The notes under the pieces: generated by a model
What the model was told of the DNA's origin: nothing
What the model saw: the letters and a program-made list of their open reading frames with translations, nothing else
Databases searched by the model: none
Program-made: the position numbers and the translations under genes
Assembly (NCBI RefSeq): GCF_000711735.1
Contig: NZ_JONL01000006.1
Location: 241,152-305,151 of the forward strand
Length of the DNA: 64,000 nt
Direction: 5' to 3'
From: Maridesulfovibrio frigidus DSM 17176
GTDB lineage: Bacteria; Desulfobacterota; Desulfovibrionia; Desulfovibrionales; Desulfovibrionaceae
Shown here: piece after piece, positions 28,698 to 37,624 of the stretch
How positions within the stretch are numbered: position 1 is the stretch's first letter
Layout of the letters: every line of letters begins with the position of its first letter

Positions 28698-28772
28698 TGG
28701 AGCGGGAAACGAGATTTGAACTCGCGACTTCAACCTTGGCAAGGTTACACTCTACCGCTGAGTTATTCCCGC
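28698..28772 (-). tRNA. tRNA-Gly (anticodon GCC), second copy
   Basis: This is the promoter-proximal copy, identical in sequence to 28528-28602, with anticodon GCC and encoded CCA. The duplication within one operon doubles the dose of the main glycine tRNA. Confidence 0.97.
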
Positions 28773-29130
28773 TCACGAAAAGCGAAACAGAAAGTAACCC
28801 GAAGGTCAAAACCTGTCAACACCTTTTTTCATATTTTTCAATTTTCTCTAAGTTACGAGATACTTGCAGTTAAGCAGAAGTACTTCATGACCCAGATCCA
28901 AAATTTGTTTTTCAAAGATTCAGCTTCACCAGCCGAGAAAAGTTTCTAGGTCAGCCCAGATCTTTTGTCAACTGTTTTACATTTTTAATTATTTATATTT
29001 TTTTAATAACTAACATCTTAATCTTTAGGTTCGGTTTCACTTTACTTTCACACCGTCTTTAGGATAAGACCTTTCATCTCTAAATTTTTTAGTGAAGTTG
29101 TCTAGGTAATTACGTAAATTCACCTTCTCC
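28773..29130. other. Divergent intergenic region between tRNA operon and dksA
   Basis: About 375 bases without a gene. The left part contains the tRNA-operon promoter (separate entry). The right part is AT-rich and presumably holds the dksA promoter, but no clear -35/-10 pair stands out. No RNA gene or repeat was recognised. Confidence 0.5.
28791..28819 (-). promoter_or_regulatory. Sigma-70 promoter of the tRNA Gly-Cys-Gly operon
   Basis: On the minus strand TTGACA (complement of 28814-28819) is separated by exactly 17 bases from TACTTT (complement of 28791-28796). It lies 19 bases upstream of the first tRNA, as expected for a stable-RNA promoter. Confidence 0.75.
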
Positions 29131-29148
29131 AAATGGGAGGTTACTAAT

Positions 29149-29511
29149 ATGGACCAGCAAGAATTAGGTTTTTTTCGCGAGACTTTGAATAAGATGCTCG
29201 ATGATATCTTAGTTAAAGGTCGGGAAACAATTGAGGACATGAATGAATCCGGTGAAACTTACGCCGACCCTGCAGACCGTGCGACAGCCGAATCTGACAG
29301 AGCCTTTACCCTTAGACTAAGGGATAGAGAACGTAAGCTTATCAAAAAGATTCAAAAGGCTATCAAGCGCATTGATGATGGCGAATATGGTTTGTGCTTA
29401 TCATGCGGAGATGACATCTCTGCGGCTAGGCTCAAAGCGCGTCCTGTTACTACTCTTTGCATCGCATGCAAAAGCAAGCAGGAAGAAGAAGAACAAAACC
29501 GCGGAGACTAA
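29149..29511 (+). CDS. dksA: DksA/TraR family RNA polymerase-binding transcription factor
   Basis: DksA works with ppGpp at the polymerase secondary channel to reset stable-RNA transcription. The 120-residue protein has a coiled-coil region with the tip motif DPADRATAESD and a four-cysteine zinc finger (Cys83, 86, 104, 107). A GGGAGG ribosome site precedes the ATG. It is slightly shorter than E. coli DksA. It lies next to a tRNA operon, a classic type of DksA target. Confidence 0.93.
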   Translation: MDQQELGFFRETLNKMLDDILVKGRETIEDMNESGETYADPADRATAESDRAFTLRLRDRERKLIKKIQKAIKRIDDGEYGLCLSCGDDISAARLKARPVTTLCIACKSKQEEEEQNRGD

Positions 29512-29529
29512 TTCGCCGGACGACCCTTA

Positions 29530-31044
29530 ATGGACGCACACTTTTTCAGGGCCCTTGCACAGGAACTTGAGATTAATCTCAATGGACGAAGGGTGGAGAA
29601 AATATTTTCTCCTGCTGATGGAGTGTGGACTTTTTCGCTCCAATCAACGGGCGGAAAAGAGTTTTTACTATTCAGGCCCGCCAAATCGGTGGGCCTTTTT
29701 TTTCTTTCACGAGTAAAACCACTTAATCCGGCAAATCCCCCTGCTAACGTTATGTGGCTTCGAAAAAGACTTTCCGGCCGCAGAATTTTTGAAGCACACC
29801 ACGACTGGGTAAACTTGCGGGTAGCGTTCACAATTTCTCCAGGACGCGAGCCCGGTCGGTACAAATTCCTCCTGTTTGATTTGAAAAAAGGGGTATCTTT
29901 AATCCATGAACTTCCAGAAGACTTCGGTGCGCCAGTCCTCTGGCCCTCTTATGCTGAAATAAAAGACACACCCGAAATCTGGAAGGAATTCCCACAGATA
30001 TCTCCTCCACTTCGTAAAGCCATGGACAGACTCTCTCCGCCAGAAGCGCAAACATTATTGAACAATCTTGAAAGTGGTACGTTTAATTCATTTTATATCT
30101 CAACAGATATCAAAGATGAATTCGCTCCTCCGCGCGTTTGGCCGCTAAAGGGCTCCGCCCAGCAAAAGATAGGTTCTGCCATCGAGGCCTCATCTCTCTA
30201 TGGAGAAAAGGTTTTATTTCCAACCATGGAAAAGCTGGAAAATTCCGAAGATAAAAGCGCACTAAAGTCCGGCAAAAAGAAATTTAAGCGGGTAATGAAT
30301 CGAATTGAACAAGAAGAAGACAGGTTACGAGATCTCTTAAAAAGAAAGATTGATGCGGAAGCCTTACAAGCGGAAATGTATCGCATCAAACCTCTTAGAG
30401 CTCTAGAGAAAATAACCGTAAATCATCCTGAACAAGGTGAAATTGTTGTCGCACTTGATCCGCTCCTGACTCCTATGGAGAACATGACCCGCATATTCAA
30501 GTTTGCAGCTAAAGCCTCGAGAGGGCTAAAGCATATGGAGCGCAGACGCAAAGAAGTGGAAGATGAACAAGACGTTTTCCTTAACCAGAACCTACTCCCT
30601 CCATCCAGCAAAGATAAACAGAAAAAAAATATCGCTATTCCTACAAAATATAAGAATATCGCAGTTGCCTTATTTGTTTCATCTGACGGATTTCTCATAA
30701 TCAGAGGGAAAAACAGCAAAGCGAATCACGACATACTGGGTAAAGTATCGTCGGTATTTGATTACTGGTTCCACGTTGAGGGCGGACCGGGGTCTCATGT
30801 AATTTTAAAAAGAGATCATCCAGGACAGGAAGTCCCCGAAAAAACATTTGAAGAAGCCGCAACGCTCGCAGCTCTGAAAAGTTACAAGTGCAACGATTCA
30901 AAAGCAGAAGTGATGTGCGCGCTTGTGAAGGATGTTCGCAAAATAAAAGGCGGAGCACCAGGACAGGTACTAGTCGACAACGTAAGTAAAACTTTGCACG
31001 TAGAGATAGATCCATCCCTAGAAGAATCACTCGCAAAGAAATAA
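29530..31044 (+). CDS. NFACT family RNA-binding protein (RqcH/FbpA-like)
   Basis: The 504-residue protein begins with an NFACT-N domain (MDAHFFRALAQELEINLNGRRVEKI), has a coiled coil (about 250-360) and a C-terminal NFACT-R domain (IIRGKNSKANHDIL... GGPGSHVILKR). In bacteria such as Bacillus RqcH extends stalled chains with alanine on 50S subunits. Here the place of the conserved Asp-Arg motif of the N-domain reads WVNLRVA, so this activity may be lost or different. It starts 18 bases after dksA and is probably co-transcribed. Confidence 0.88.
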   Translation: MDAHFFRALAQELEINLNGRRVEKIFSPADGVWTFSLQSTGGKEFLLFRPAKSVGLFFLSRVKPLNPANPPANVMWLRKRLSGRRIFEAHHDWVNLRVAFTISPGREPGRYKFLLFDLKKGVSLIHELPEDFGAPVLWPSYAEIKDTPEIWKEFPQISPPLRKAMDRLSPPEAQTLLNNLESGTFNSFYISTDIKDEFAPPRVWPLKGSAQQKIGSAIEASSLYGEKVLFPTMEKLENSEDKSALKSGKKKFKRVMNRIEQEEDRLRDLLKRKIDAEALQAEMYRIKPLRALEKITVNHPEQGEIVVALDPLLTPMENMTRIFKFAAKASRGLKHMERRRKEVEDEQDVFLNQNLLPPSSKDKQKKNIAIPTKYKNIAVALFVSSDGFLIIRGKNSKANHDILGKVSSVFDYWFHVEGGPGSHVILKRDHPGQEVPEKTFEEAATLAALKSYKCNDSKAEVMCALVKDVRKIKGGAPGQVLVDNVSKTLHVEIDPSLEESLAKK

Positions 31045-31126
31045 TTTTCCCTAAGTATCGCTAAAGTCGCATCAGAACTCTACGCTATTGCAATCTTAGT
31101 TGAAATATTACCCACGATTAAATATC

Positions 31127-32155
31127 TTACGCTGTCTTTGACATAGCGGAATCGCCAAGCATTGAAAGAACCATATTCTGTTCTTTAGTTAGCCTGTTGG
31201 CGACACTATCCTGCACAGCTCCAGTCGATGAGCCAAACTGCCCCTTACGTTCACCATAAATTTCTTTAACAAGATCAGCAGGGAAGCCTTTTTCCTGCGC
31301 CTGAGACGATAGATTCTCAATAGCACGGGAAATTAGATTTGATGCACCCGTTGCGCCATGCTGAACGGAAGTACTCCATAGCACCTCGCGAAGCGGCGCA
31401 GGCAGCTTATTAATATCTATCCCAGTCTTAGCTAAAATCTTTTTAGCAGCGGGATCATAATGACTCCCCTGTATAAAATCATGTTGCAGTTTTTCAAATG
31501 CAACAGGGTCACTTGCGGCTATTTTACGCCACTCGTCGGGCATTTTGCCATTCTTAGAACCTGTATTAGCTGGACCGGACTGCTGCAATTTTTCTGCAAT
31601 ATCAGGAGCCTTATCCTTTAAGAAAGACAAAAATTTGTCCATGGTTCCGGTATTTGATGCAATTTGATATTTTCCATAAGACGTTCCGCCCACGCGATCA
31701 TACCCGATAGCGGAGACCCCTTTTGAACCGGACTCAAATTTAGCTGAAAGATCCCCCATAACATTTGGAGAAGTCGCTTTATTGACAGTTCCAAAATTTG
31801 GAGGAGTAATTGGAGATTTGTACGCATTAATAGCAAAAGGATTCCGCTGACCGAATCCGCTTTTATGTAACCCTTTAACTGAGTTAAGGGCTGTAAGCGC
31901 TTCAAGCATAAGGGCATTGTTCATAGCCCCCATATCCATCCCCTGAGCAGAATACTGTTCGTCGTCCCCGCCACCAGAAAACATACGGGTAGCCATTGCC
32001 ATTTCCATGTCAAAAGAACCGGCCTTGTTTTTCAAGGCGTCCAGGTTCGGGGTAGCACCACTCTGCCCCGGCATAGAGCCCGCCATAGAGCCGATTCCAG
32101 GGGTGTTGCCAAGCATTTTCATTACCGTTGCGATATTATCGTTCACATTGGTCAT
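31127..32155 (-). CDS. Lysozyme-like domain protein, putative peptidoglycan hydrolase
   Basis: I place the start at 32155 (342 residues) because GAAGGA lies at correct spacing before that ATG. The N-terminal third is Met/Gly-rich and low in structure. From about 130 on, the segment SAKFESGSKGVSAIGY... GGTSYGKYQ, followed by AQHDFI-like FEKLQHDFIQGSHYDP, resembles the lysozyme-like domain of 'VgrG-related' phage-like proteins. The Glu in KFESG is the candidate catalytic acid. There is no signal peptide, so export would need a dedicated system such as the flagellar apparatus or a phage-like machine. Confidence 0.65.
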   Translation of the reverse strand: MTNVNDNIATVMKMLGNTPGIGSMAGSMPGQSGATPNLDALKNKAGSFDMEMAMATRMFSGGGDDEQYSAQGMDMGAMNNALMLEALTALNSVKGLHKSGFGQRNPFAINAYKSPITPPNFGTVNKATSPNVMGDLSAKFESGSKGVSAIGYDRVGGTSYGKYQIASNTGTMDKFLSFLKDKAPDIAEKLQQSGPANTGSKNGKMPDEWRKIAASDPVAFEKLQHDFIQGSHYDPAAKKILAKTGIDINKLPAPLREVLWSTSVQHGATGASNLISRAIENLSSQAQEKGFPADLVKEIYGERKGQFGSSTGAVQDSVANRLTKEQNMVLSMLGDSAMSKTA

Positions 32156-32198
32156 GGTTATTCCTTCTGTCAAAAAAATATTAATTCAACAGTAGGGT

Positions 32199-32214
32199 TG
32201 CACCAATTATACCA
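32199..32214 (-). promoter_or_regulatory. Candidate sigma-54 promoter for the lysozyme-like gene
   Basis: On the minus strand the sequence TGGTATAATTGGTGCA has GG-N10-GC spacing with TGG and TGCA ends. It lies 44 bases before the start at 32155 and just after the stop of the preceding gene. Only the core dinucleotides match well. Confidence 0.3.
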
Positions 32215-32215
32215 A

Positions 32216-34852
32216 CTAGTCCCCTTCCCCCTCTTCACCCCGAGCAAAAAGTTCTCGTTTCTTCTTTTCAAAAGAAACTGCGGCCTTAAAAGCGGATATT
32301 GCTAATGCTAAAATACTTAAGATAAGGATAAGCCCTTTCTGAAATTCCCACTTCTGTTTAACAATAATATCAATAAGGAAATTCGACTGAACATGAGTTG
32401 AATAGTAAATGAGGAGCGGAATACAAAGCAAAGCCAGCCCGAGAAAAATAACTTCAAGCCATATGAAGTTCCTACCGAGAAGCATCACAAAAAGGGTAGA
32501 ATCTCTTACAACACGCAATGTTACAAGCCTGCTCTTCAATTTCTTAAGCCGATCCTCGATACCTAGGAGATATTTTTGTGATTTTCTAAAAGTTTCAGCA
32601 ACATTGAGTTGAGAAGTTTTAATCCAGTAAATTTTGGAAGCACAGTAATTGAAGTCAGAATTAAACTCAGTAAGTAATTTTGGAAATGGAAACCATGAGG
32701 CTTCTCCCCTTATCTCTTTGAGCTGTTCTCTAAAAAATTCTATCCGTTTATTAATGACTTTAATCTCGTGCTCAACTCTCTTTTCAATTTCCTCGGTTAT
32801 CTTACTGACGCCTTTAATAAGATGTATATATGCAACATAATTATTAATTTTGGCAAGACGCCCCATTCTCTCCATAAACTTATCTGCGTCAGCAGCAAAC
32901 TCATGCCCCTCTTCAAACCACTGAGAAATATCTGTAGAAAGAGTATCCATGCCGGCAGCAACGTTTTTTGCTTCACTCTCAGCGCTATCCCATAAGCTGC
33001 CAAGAGCCTGAAGAACAATTAACCTACCGCGATCTAGCTCAGGATCTATCGCAATCCTATTAAAATAATATGGATCTTTTAAGATAATATTCTCAAAATA
33101 ACCAATAGACTGTTCTGAAAAGCCCATTTTCACCATACATATCGCTCGCCGATACTGCGGTTCAAGCCAATTAGGACAAACCCCGAAAGCTCTTTTATAC
33201 AAATTAGAAGCATCTCCGAATTCACCGGAGACTTCTTGTAACCGACCTTGCAGATAAATAAAATAAGCCTGTTGCAATGGGGAAAAGCTCAGCCTCTCGG
33301 CTTCCTGCCAATAAAAAGCAGCTTGATCCAGTTCATTTAGCTCAAGGTGAATAAAACCCATCAATGCCCGAGGCTGATAGCTTCGACTAAAACGTATCAT
33401 AGCGTTCTTTATCAAAATATCTGCATCATTTATATCACCACGAGATAGAGACTCAAAAGCAGACCAAATAATTTCGCCTTCCTCTGGACCAATATCTTTA
33501 ATCCCATTTGGCCACTCTTTACCCCGACATCTCCAAACCAAGTAAAGGACTCTAAGCTGGGAAATTGCATTGATATTAAATAACGCATTAGTGACTATAT
33601 TTTCATACCCACTTTTGCCCTGCAAAAATTTTGTAAACTCAGCGACAACGTCGGTCTTGCCCTGCATTTCTATATCAATATTATTAAATCCTTCACTAAA
33701 CTTGTCGCTGTCTATTGCCGCAAGCTGTTTCCAAGCCTTAGCATCAAACCCCTTCAAAGTTTTGCTTGGACACTCAGATGGAACGTGGTTTTTCATACCG
33801 CAGTAGAAACAATCATCATTCTCACCGATGGAAACTCTACGGGAAATCGTAACTTCCATCGATTCAGAGCCACTTTCTTCGACCCCTTTACTCAGACTGA
33901 CATGACACCACCCATCCAAATTTTCCTGCTCACTTCCAAACCTGACCTCATTAACGATAAACTCCTTACCTAAAAGAAAAGCATCGCGATATCTTAAATG
34001 AGGGCAATCCGGTGTAAGCTTGTCCCAATCCAAACTGACTTTCCGTATAATATCATCATTAAAACCCATCCCCTGCTGAGGAACAAGAGCCATCACTGTC
34101 GGCCAATATGTGACCTCATCTCCTTCCAGATTTCTAACTTTTCCTATTAAAACCAGAAGGTCTTTTAAAAATGTCCTGAGTATAGAAAGTGACTTAAGCG
34201 GAAGAATTAACCGCTCTTCGGAGGTAATATATTGGATTCCAAGTCGTTGTAATAAAATTTGAACTTCGGAAAAAAAGGCCCGCCATCCTTTAATAAAGTC
34301 TTTATCCGAAGGAGACCCGACTGGAATTAATACAAAATACCAACTTTGAAGGGATTCGTACCCTAATCCCTGATCAGGAGCCAAAGTGAGCCAGCCCGAT
34401 CTAGACAGACCGCTTGCCAATCTTTCGTCTTGTAAGTTTAACCCAGTAATAGCCTTAACATCCGGACTTAACTGAGGATGAATTAATACTTCAAATTCAG
34501 ACGGCAGAGCTGTCTCTTGAGTTGTAAATTCATCTGCAACATTCAGTGAAAGATTCAAATTATAATCAACAAGCAAGGTCGCAGGCATCAACTGCACAAA
34601 CACAGCCATAGGATTAAGTTTAGACCAAATCTGAAGACGTGCGACCACCCTGAAAACATCATCGCTGAAAAAGAACCAGTAAGCTTGATTGTCACCAGAG
34701 CTCATGAGCATTCCACCGAAGTCAGTCAAACTGCGGGTTACGGAGTCATCAAGACGCCCTTCCCAAACCAACCAAAGGCCATAACCGCGATTAACCATAC
34801 GAGAATGGCTGACAACGGGAAGGTTTTCGAATAAGCTGGTGATCTGATACAA
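32216..34852 (-). CDS. Large TPR protein with CCHC zinc-knuckle and C-terminal membrane helices
   Basis: I do not recognise the whole protein (878 residues). The N-terminal 340 residues are of unknown fold. Residues 348-361 form an exact C-x2-C-x4-H-x4-C zinc knuckle (CFYCGMKNHVPSEC). Residues about 390-640 look like helical TPR repeats (for example ALMGFIHLELNELDQAAFYW). A coiled-coil region (about 680-790) and two membrane helices (about 795-820 and 828-850) close the protein. There is no signal peptide, so the bulk is probably cytoplasmic and tail-anchored. It is divergent from the moaE-like gene. The knuckle suggests nucleic-acid or protein binding. Confidence 0.8.
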   Translation of the reverse strand: MYQITSLFENLPVVSHSRMVNRGYGLWLVWEGRLDDSVTRSLTDFGGMLMSSGDNQAYWFFFSDDVFRVVARLQIWSKLNPMAVFVQLMPATLLVDYNLNLSLNVADEFTTQETALPSEFEVLIHPQLSPDVKAITGLNLQDERLASGLSRSGWLTLAPDQGLGYESLQSWYFVLIPVGSPSDKDFIKGWRAFFSEVQILLQRLGIQYITSEERLILPLKSLSILRTFLKDLLVLIGKVRNLEGDEVTYWPTVMALVPQQGMGFNDDIIRKVSLDWDKLTPDCPHLRYRDAFLLGKEFIVNEVRFGSEQENLDGWCHVSLSKGVEESGSESMEVTISRRVSIGENDDCFYCGMKNHVPSECPSKTLKGFDAKAWKQLAAIDSDKFSEGFNNIDIEMQGKTDVVAEFTKFLQGKSGYENIVTNALFNINAISQLRVLYLVWRCRGKEWPNGIKDIGPEEGEIIWSAFESLSRGDINDADILIKNAMIRFSRSYQPRALMGFIHLELNELDQAAFYWQEAERLSFSPLQQAYFIYLQGRLQEVSGEFGDASNLYKRAFGVCPNWLEPQYRRAICMVKMGFSEQSIGYFENIILKDPYYFNRIAIDPELDRGRLIVLQALGSLWDSAESEAKNVAAGMDTLSTDISQWFEEGHEFAADADKFMERMGRLAKINNYVAYIHLIKGVSKITEEIEKRVEHEIKVINKRIEFFREQLKEIRGEASWFPFPKLLTEFNSDFNYCASKIYWIKTSQLNVAETFRKSQKYLLGIEDRLKKLKSRLVTLRVVRDSTLFVMLLGRNFIWLEVIFLGLALLCIPLLIYYSTHVQSNFLIDIIVKQKWEFQKGLILILSILALAISAFKAAVSFEKKKRELFARGEEGEGD

Positions 34853-34882
34853 AACTATAACTCCTTACTTAACGGAGACATT

Positions 34883-35245
34883 ATGGACATTTCAAAAAGA
34901 ATTTCAGAATTAAAACAGGACCCCGAGTTCGCAAATAATGTCGGAATGATTCTGATTCACAACGGAGTCGTTCGCGGCTGGTCCCGTGGATCTCGCGAAG
35001 AAGTTTCCGGAATCGAAATCAAAGCTGATCATGAAATAATTGAGCGACTACGCGCTGAACATGAAAAGCATCCGGGTATTTATAAAATTGTTGCCGAAGC
35101 TAATGAAGGAACATTCAAACCCGGTGATGATGTCCTTTTTCTCATTGTTGCCGGAGACATTCGTGAAAATGTAAAAGCTTGCCTTGCATCATTGCTGGAC
35201 AGAGTTAAAACTGAAGCGTTCGCTAAAAAAGAAATCATGGCCTAA
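34883..35245 (+). CDS. moaE: MoaE-like molybdopterin synthase catalytic subunit (short form)
   Basis: The 120-residue protein has the MoaE features GMILIHNGVVRGWSRG near 21-36 and the C-terminal VKTEAFAKKE segment, whose lysines match the catalytic lysines of the large molybdopterin synthase subunit. It is shorter than E. coli MoaE (150 residues) and lacks the usual His-Arg before the last helix, so it belongs to a divergent short group. No moaD is adjacent. A GGAG ribosome site precedes the ATG. Confidence 0.8.
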   Translation: MDISKRISELKQDPEFANNVGMILIHNGVVRGWSRGSREEVSGIEIKADHEIIERLRAEHEKHPGIYKIVAEANEGTFKPGDDVLFLIVAGDIRENVKACLASLLDRVKTEAFAKKEIMA

Positions 35246-35257
35246 ACAAGAACCTAA

Positions 35258-35300
35258 AGGGGCTGCCTAGCTGAAAAGCAACAGGCGGCCCTCATTTAAA
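35258..35300 (+). terminator. Possible terminator after moaE-like gene
   Basis: GGGCTGCCT / AGGCGGCCC can pair with one mismatch around a 14-base loop, but the following stretch has only three T in a row. It lies between two convergent genes. Confidence 0.35.
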
Positions 35301-35305
35301 AAAAA

Positions 35306-36208
35306 TCAGCCTCTAAATATTTTTTGTCCGGCAAGAACATCTGTCGCGGTCACACACTGACCTTTCAAAACCTTTTCCACAACGCTTTCCACCCTTTCAG
35401 CCTGCTCAACTTTTCCACGCTTTATACAACCGCCCAAAAAATAACCGACTTTTCGCTGCAATTCATTTTTTGCAAGTTCAAGCTCATCAGAACCAAGCTC
35501 TTTGCTGTTCAGCAATTTTATAATAGAATAAATCCTGTATAAATCAAAGCTTGCCACGCGATTAGTAAGTTGATCCGGCCGCCCTCCGTGCTTAATCGTC
35601 AGCCTATCTTCAAGAAGGCCTACCGGGAATTTAAATCCGGATCTAATCCAAAGATCATAATCTTCGCATGCGGGCATATTCTCATCAAAAGGGCCGACGC
35701 TATCCCAAAATTTTCGATTAAATATTGTACAAGACGGACTAATCAAACACGTTTCAAGAGATTGCTCAAAAAACATACCTGAAGGCTTGCGATACTTCTT
35801 ACTCTGCTTAACCTGTTTACCATTGCGAAACCATGTCTCATTGGTTTGACATACATCTAGGGATTCAGCTTTCATGAATGAAAGTTGCAGCTCAAGCTTT
35901 TCCGGTAACCACTCATCGTCCGAATCCAATAAAGCTATATACTTACCACAAGATTCTCTTATTGCTAAATTGCGGGCCGAGGATACGCCTTTATTCTCCT
36001 GATGCAGAATCCTGATACGTTCATCTGAAAATTTTGCCAGCTCAAGATCGGTATCATCAGTAGAGCCATCGTTAACTATTATACATTCAAAATCAGTATA
36101 AGTCTGGGCAAGAGCAGAACCTAAAGCACTACAAAGCATCTCAGATCTATTATAAGTAGGTATAATAATGGAGACTTCAGGAACTTCTTTTAATTCATCA
36201 TTACTCAT
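35306..36208 (-). CDS. Glycosyltransferase family 2
   Basis: The 300-residue protein has the GT-A fold signature VSIIIPTYNRSEML, VNDGSTDDT and the metal-binding LDSDDEW motif, so it is a nucleotide-sugar dependent transferase with inverting chemistry. No membrane helix is present. It probably takes part in surface polysaccharide or LPS assembly, together with the divergent glycosyltransferase that follows. Donor and acceptor are unknown. Confidence 0.92.
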   Translation of the reverse strand: MSNDELKEVPEVSIIIPTYNRSEMLCSALGSALAQTYTDFECIIVNDGSTDDTDLELAKFSDERIRILHQENKGVSSARNLAIRESCGKYIALLDSDDEWLPEKLELQLSFMKAESLDVCQTNETWFRNGKQVKQSKKYRKPSGMFFEQSLETCLISPSCTIFNRKFWDSVGPFDENMPACEDYDLWIRSGFKFPVGLLEDRLTIKHGGRPDQLTNRVASFDLYRIYSIIKLLNSKELGSDELELAKNELQRKVGYFLGGCIKRGKVEQAERVESVVEKVLKGQCVTATDVLAGQKIFRG

Positions 36209-36392
36209 TCAAATAGCCTTTATTAAAAAAATCTTTATAATTCAAACCGTAAAGTGTACATGTTAGCGACAGAGAACATAAACATGCGGTATCCGCTGCT
36301 TTTATGCGTTACGCTCTAATAAATCTAGCTATTATCTTGTATATCGGCCTTTTTAACTTCACTCTTTAGTATACGGATTACCATTTACCTTC

Positions 36393-37508
36393 ATGAAAAT
36401 TTTTCAAGTCATAAATGTCCGCTGGTTCAATGCAACCTCATGGTATGCCCTATATCTCAGTAAATTACTGCAAGATGCTGGGCACGAAGTCCTTGTCATA
36501 ACTGTGCCTGACACAGAAACTGAAGAAAAAGCTCTCGAAATGGGTCTTAACGTTGAAGCAATAGATTTGAACTCAACGCAACCAGTAAAACTGGTAAAAG
36601 CATGTGCGAAAGTTTTTTCCCTCGTTCGCAAGCATAAGCCTGATGTCGTAAACTGCCACCGGGGAGAAGCTTTTTTCTGGTGGGGAATACTCAGAAAAAT
36701 GCGCCTTGGTTTTAAGCTGGTGAGAACTAGAGGAGATCAACGGCTCCCACGTAATGACATCTTCAACCGTTACTTGCATTCCAACATTGCCGACGCTGTA
36801 GTGGTAACAAATAAGCGCATGGCTGAACACTTTCTTAAAAAGATGGAACTGGCTGAAAATAGCCTTTGGCTCATCCATGGCGGTGTGGATACGGATACGT
36901 TTAAATACAATGCTAGTGGACGCGAAGAAGTTCGCAAAAGGTTCGGATTCAACGATAACCACACAGTCATTGGACTGCTGGGTCGCTTTGACAGGGTAAA
37001 AGGGCAGCATGAACTAATCGAAGCTGTCTCCAAAATTAGAAATGAATTCAAGACTGACAATATAAGACTTTTTCTGATGGGCTTTCCTACCGCCACCAGC
37101 AGACATGAGGTCGATTCATGGATTCAGAAGAACAACATGGACGACATCACTGCGATAAGTGGTAAATGCGAAGACGTATCAGCTTGTATTTCAGCCATTG
37201 ATATAGGTGTAATAGCCTCGCTTTGGTCTGAAACTATTGCCAGAGCTGCTCTCGAGATAATGGCCTGCCAAAGACCACTGATTTCTACTTCAGTAGGGGT
37301 CATGCCGGACCTGCTTCCTGACGAAGCATTAGTCGAGCCAGAAGATATTGAGGGGATGGCTAATAAGCTTACCGAGATAATAGAAAATCAAGAAATGCGA
37401 GAAAAATTGTTAAAGGAACATGCTAAAACCATGTCACAACTTTCTGGGGCAGACTTTCTAAAACGCACTATCACGTTGTATCAGGGAGTGCTTTCTAAAA
37501 GATCTTAA
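36393..37508 (+). CDS. Glycosyltransferase family 4 (GT-B fold)
   Basis: The 371-residue protein has an N-terminal Rossmann-like half with AGHEVLVIT and a C-terminal half with GLLGRFDRVKGQHELI and the ARAALEIMACQRPLIST region. The nucleotide-binding Glu of the E-x7-E motif is in this last segment (ETIARAALE). Such enzymes add sugars to LPS core or O-antigen in the cytoplasm. It is divergent from the GT2 gene across a 184-base gap. Confidence 0.92.
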   Translation: MKIFQVINVRWFNATSWYALYLSKLLQDAGHEVLVITVPDTETEEKALEMGLNVEAIDLNSTQPVKLVKACAKVFSLVRKHKPDVVNCHRGEAFFWWGILRKMRLGFKLVRTRGDQRLPRNDIFNRYLHSNIADAVVVTNKRMAEHFLKKMELAENSLWLIHGGVDTDTFKYNASGREEVRKRFGFNDNHTVIGLLGRFDRVKGQHELIEAVSKIRNEFKTDNIRLFLMGFPTATSRHEVDSWIQKNNMDDITAISGKCEDVSACISAIDIGVIASLWSETIARAALEIMACQRPLISTSVGVMPDLLPDEALVEPEDIEGMANKLTEIIENQEMREKLLKEHAKTMSQLSGADFLKRTITLYQGVLSKRS

Positions 37509-37624
37509 TAGCTCAGGATTAATTATTATGAACAGATAAACCTTCATATTTTATAATCTTCGGTCAGACAGCAGGAAATAATTCTGCTCTATAAAATCCC
37601 GTTGAAGCTACATGTCAGGCAATG

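Noticed and set aside
37570..37590. AGCAG...CTGCT hairpin after the family 4 glycosyltransferase
   Set aside because: The stem is short and interrupted and the T-run is missing; evidence is too weak to call a terminator.
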